DNA from: Deltaproteobacteria bacterium
GTDB lineage: Bacteria > Desulfobacterota > BSN033 > UBA1163
Reading direction: 5' to 3'
Length of the DNA: 16,110 nt
Assembly: GCA_016875255.1 (NCBI GenBank)
Contig: VGRU01000055.1
Location: forward strand, 1-16,110
The notes under the pieces are model-generated. The model searched no databases. It was given only the letters and a program-made list of their open reading frames with translations, and was not told the origin of the DNA. The position numbers were made by a program, and so were the translations under genes. The stretch's first letter is position 1. The number at the start of each line of letters is the position of its first letter. Below are positions 13,949-16,110 of this stretch, piece by piece.

Positions 13949-15766
13949 TTATTTTTTAACCAGAGGAAACATCACCCGGAAAGTCGTCTGGCCTTCTCCG
14001 GATACCATCCCCATCTTCCCTCCCATCCGTTTGACCAGGCGGGTGGTGATGTGGAGTCCCCTGCCCTTTCCTTCGCCTATGAGGTATCGTTCTCTGTCTT
14101 CTTCGGAAATCTGGCCGGTATTCGAAATCTCTGCGACCGCCCACTCACCCTCTCGATAAGACCGGATGGAGAGATTTCCTCCCTCTTCGGGGATGGCATT
14201 GGAGGCATTGTTGAGGAGATTGTCCAGAACCCTTTCAATGTGGAGGGGATAACATCGAATCCATAAGGGAGACTCTGATTCTCCTTCGTACAACCGGATA
14301 CTGTCCCGTCTCAACTCGACCAGGGTCTCTTCGTTGATCATTGCCCTCCTCTTCAATTTCTCCGAAAGGTCCACCTCGTCTTCCTTTCCCTCGCCATGGA
14401 GGGTCAGGGCCAATTCCTGAATCCGGGATGTCTCTTTCAGGACGATCTCCAGCGCCTGATCAACCTTCCCTTTCTTCACGGGATATTCTCCGTCAGCCAG
14501 AATCTTTTGAACCCGTTTGGCAAATCCGGCCGCTGCAATGGCCGGGTTTTTAAAGTCGTGAAGGATGTCATCCATCTTCTCCAGCCTCAGCCCCTTCATC
14601 AACTCCTTGCCGAAGAGGGCAAAAATTTCGATCTCCTCATCCGTAAATCCCGGGTGCTGGGCCTGGGCATCGAAGGTTAAAAAATATTGAACTTTTCCGT
14701 TAACCTTCAGCGGGATGTAGAGCACGGAATGAATCTGTTGAATTTCGAGAAACCGCTTCAGGTCCGGAGGAAGAAGAGGGCTCCTCTGCGGATTGAGGAT
14801 ATGGAGATAGGTCGGGTAGATCTTCTCATTTTCAAAATCACCGTATGGACCTGTCTGATCGATGATGGTCCGGATATAGGGCACCTTTGCCACTTCGAGG
14901 ACCTTGCCGATCCCGTGCTGTACTTCCGGAAATCCTGCCTCAAGAACCACCTGCTGGCGGTCCTCCATCACGGAAAAGAGACTGCAACGCTGGATCCGCA
15001 TGATATCCGCTAATTCGGGGATGACCAGGTTGAAGACCTCCTTCATCTTGACCCCTCCCCGTTTTCCGAGTTTCAGGAAGATCTGCTCCACGATTTTGTC
15101 TTTGGTGACACTCAACTTCTGGAGATCCATGATCCGCTTGCGGGCAATGACATAGCTCACCCTTTTCGCCATCATCTCTGCAATCCTGACCTCCAGCGGA
15201 GTAAAGACCTTCCCGTCCTCTTTAAAATAGATTTGAAGACAGCCCTCCGTATCCAGATCCTTCAGAGAGAAGCGGGGAATTGAGATGGGAAGAGCCAGCA
15301 TCGAATGAATGCCATGTTTTTGAACCTTCTCCTTATTCTTATACTTCTCCTCCTTCAAGATGCTGGGGATGAAGTAACTCCTGTGGTTTTTGACCACATC
15401 CCCGGCAATCGTATCTTCAAAGGGAATGGCTTCTTCACGATCCTCGTTTCCAGCGGGATAGGACCCGAAGGAGACCATCTCCTTTTTTCTGGGATTATAG
15501 ATTCGAATGCTGGCCGCTTCCGCACCGAGGAATTCCACGACATTACTGGCCAGAGCCTCAAGGATCTCCTTCTCCTCAAAGTAAGGATTAATATCGAGGA
15601 TGGCATCGGCCTGATGTATGACTTGATCGATATAATGAAAGAGCGCCTTCTCCTTGATCAGATCGACGACCATGCCTAGCTCTTCATGGGAAAGGTCGCA
15701 CCCTTTCTCCTTTAATTTGGCGATGATCGATTCGATCAGTTCCTGGTCAATCTGATAAGGGACCAT
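13949..15766 (-). CDS. Sensor histidine kinase with two GAF domains
   Basis: The product is 605 residues and has no membrane segment, so it is a cytoplasmic sensor. After an N-terminal helical region (1-60), GAF 1 spans about 65-210 and GAF 2 about 236-392. The dimerisation/phosphoacceptor helix has MDDILHDFKNPAIAAAGFAK, with H403 the likely phosphorylation site. The ATPase domain follows: N-box VLDNLLNNASNAIPEEGG (513-530), G1-like EISNTGQIS (547-554), where the usual Asp is replaced by Ser-Asn, and G2 GEGKGRGLHITTRLVKRMGG (564-583). It probably senses a small ligand or redox state through the GAF domains and passes phosphate to a response regulator encoded elsewhere, since none is in the window. 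A weak GGTGAG precedes ATG15766. A consensus promoter at 15983-16010 implies a leader of about 210 nt. Confidence 0.88.
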   Translation of the reverse strand: MVPYQIDQELIESIIAKLKEKGCDLSHEELGMVVDLIKEKALFHYIDQVIHQADAILDINPYFEEKEILEALASNVVEFLGAEAASIRIYNPRKKEMVSFGSYPAGNEDREEAIPFEDTIAGDVVKNHRSYFIPSILKEEKYKNKEKVQKHGIHSMLALPISIPRFSLKDLDTEGCLQIYFKEDGKVFTPLEVRIAEMMAKRVSYVIARKRIMDLQKLSVTKDKIVEQIFLKLGKRGGVKMKEVFNLVIPELADIMRIQRCSLFSVMEDRQQVVLEAGFPEVQHGIGKVLEVAKVPYIRTIIDQTGPYGDFENEKIYPTYLHILNPQRSPLLPPDLKRFLEIQQIHSVLYIPLKVNGKVQYFLTFDAQAQHPGFTDEEIEIFALFGKELMKGLRLEKMDDILHDFKNPAIAAAGFAKRVQKILADGEYPVKKGKVDQALEIVLKETSRIQELALTLHGEGKEDEVDLSEKLKRRAMINEETLVELRRDSIRLYEGESESPLWIRCYPLHIERVLDNLLNNASNAIPEEGGNLSIRSYREGEWAVAEISNTGQISEEDRERYLIGEGKGRGLHITTRLVKRMGGKMGMVSGEGQTTFRVMFPLVKK

Positions 15767-15839
15767 CTTCTCACCGGTTTTTAAAAACCTTCAACAATCG
15801 TTTGTAATAGAGCGTCACTATCGAACCATGAAAATCTTT

Positions 15840-15957
15840 TAGGTTAAGGCTATGGTTAGGAAGCCAGTTTGGGCAAAGTGAAGGGGTAAAGTGAAACCTT
15901 TATAACCTATGACCTAACCCTCTGACAAAACCGGCCTCTTAGCCTTAGCCCTCAAAC
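15840..15957. repeat. Imperfect inverted repeat in the histidine kinase leader
   Basis: The arms around TTAAGGCTATGGTTAGGAAG (15844-15863) and CGGCCTCTTAGCCTTAGCCC (15932-15951) are inversely related, with TAAGGCT/AGCCTTA paired exactly. Between them AAAGTGAA occurs twice. It lies between the predicted promoter and the histidine kinase start, so it would be transcribed as a long hairpin. It may be regulatory or simply another dispersed repeat. Confidence 0.45.
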
Positions 15958-15982
15958 CAACGACTTTTATTTTCTATGCAAT

Positions 15983-16010
15983 ATTATATAACTTCTGTCA
16001 GAAGTGTCAA
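15983..16010 (-). promoter_or_regulatory. Consensus promoter with a palindromic operator in its spacer
   Basis: On the minus strand TTGACA (16010-16005), a 16-nt spacer and TATAAT (15988-15983) match all 12 consensus bases. The spacer contains the perfect 13-bp palindrome CTTCTGTCAGAAG (15992-16004, as read on the plus strand), which abuts the -35 box. This is a standard place for a repressor or activator site. It would drive the histidine kinase gene from a start near 15976. Confidence 0.7.
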
Positions 16011-16031
16011 TCATTGAAGAAAGAGGCAGGA

Positions 16032-16110
16032 TCAAGAAGAACGGGAATCCTCGAACCTCTTGATCAGGATGGCGCTGTTGACCCCACCGAAACCGGCGGA
16101 GATGGAGAGC
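16032..16110 (-). CDS. C-terminus of a beta-ketoacyl-ACP synthase (partial)
   Basis: Only the last 25 codons are inside the window; the rest lies beyond 16110. They read LSISAGFGGVNSAILIKRFE followed by DSRSS and a TGA at 16032-16034. The GFGGVN segment is the conserved C-terminal glycine-rich loop of FabF-type condensing enzymes, which extend fatty-acyl chains on acyl carrier protein. Whether it serves primary fatty-acid synthesis or a secondary pathway cannot be told from this fragment. Confidence 0.75.
   Translation of the reverse strand, partial: LSISAGFGGVNSAILIKRFEDSRSS

Noticed and set aside
15767..16031. Possible riboswitch or small RNA in the histidine kinase leader
   Set aside because: Only an imperfect inverted repeat is visible; no known riboswitch core is recognised.

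Overview
The window looks like chromosomal DNA of an anaerobic Desulfobacterota-type (former Deltaproteobacteria) bacterium. This is an inference from gene content (DUF6599 beside a Tat-exported DUF362 protein, a NEW3-domain protein with an ABC exporter, many toxin-antitoxin pairs) and from the short palindromic dispersed repeats in the intergenic gaps. No rRNA, tRNA, CRISPR array, transposase or phage gene was seen.

Layout. (1) 1-2132, plus strand: a secreted DUF6599 protein and a Tat-exported DUF362 protein, separated by a gap with nested inverted repeats. (2) 2145-7847: a defence/stability patch with four two-gene toxin-antitoxin-like modules: Phd/YefM antitoxin + PIN toxin (minus), a second PIN protein + a 59-residue partner (minus), an AbiEii/AbiEi type IV pair in toxin-first order (minus), and a 61-residue protein + DxD nucleotidyltransferase (plus). 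A secreted DUF4139 protein (plus) sits inside the patch. (3) 7875-12283, minus: an UMF1/Atg22-like MFS transporter, then a tight operon reading NEW3-repeat exported protein -> ABC ATPase -> ABC-2 permease, with 1-nt gaps. (4) 12634-16110, minus: zinc-ribbon threonine synthase, a two-GAF sensor histidine kinase without a neighbouring response regulator, and the C-terminus of a beta-ketoacyl-ACP synthase.

Regulation. The minus strand carries several good sigma70-type promoters. The PIN/small-partner pair has TTGACA-N17-TATAAA. AbiE has TTGACA-N17-TAACAT, overlapped by an inverted repeat and almost leaderless. The NEW3-ABC operon has TTGACA-N17-TAAATT. Upstream of the histidine kinase there is a consensus TTGACA-N16-TATAAT with a perfect 13-bp palindrome in the spacer. 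The Phd/PIN promoter has a 9+9 bp operator-like inverted repeat over its -10.

Repeats. Two related copies of one palindromic dispersed repeat lie at 6904-7036 and 13791-13910. A nested, MITE-like palindromic element at 12378-12635 supplies the threonine synthase stop codon. No clearly new multi-gene system was found. The best candidates for follow-up are the small-protein/nucleotidyltransferase module, the toxin-first order of two modules, the small PIN partner that length filters miss, and the palindrome-bearing histidine kinase promoter.
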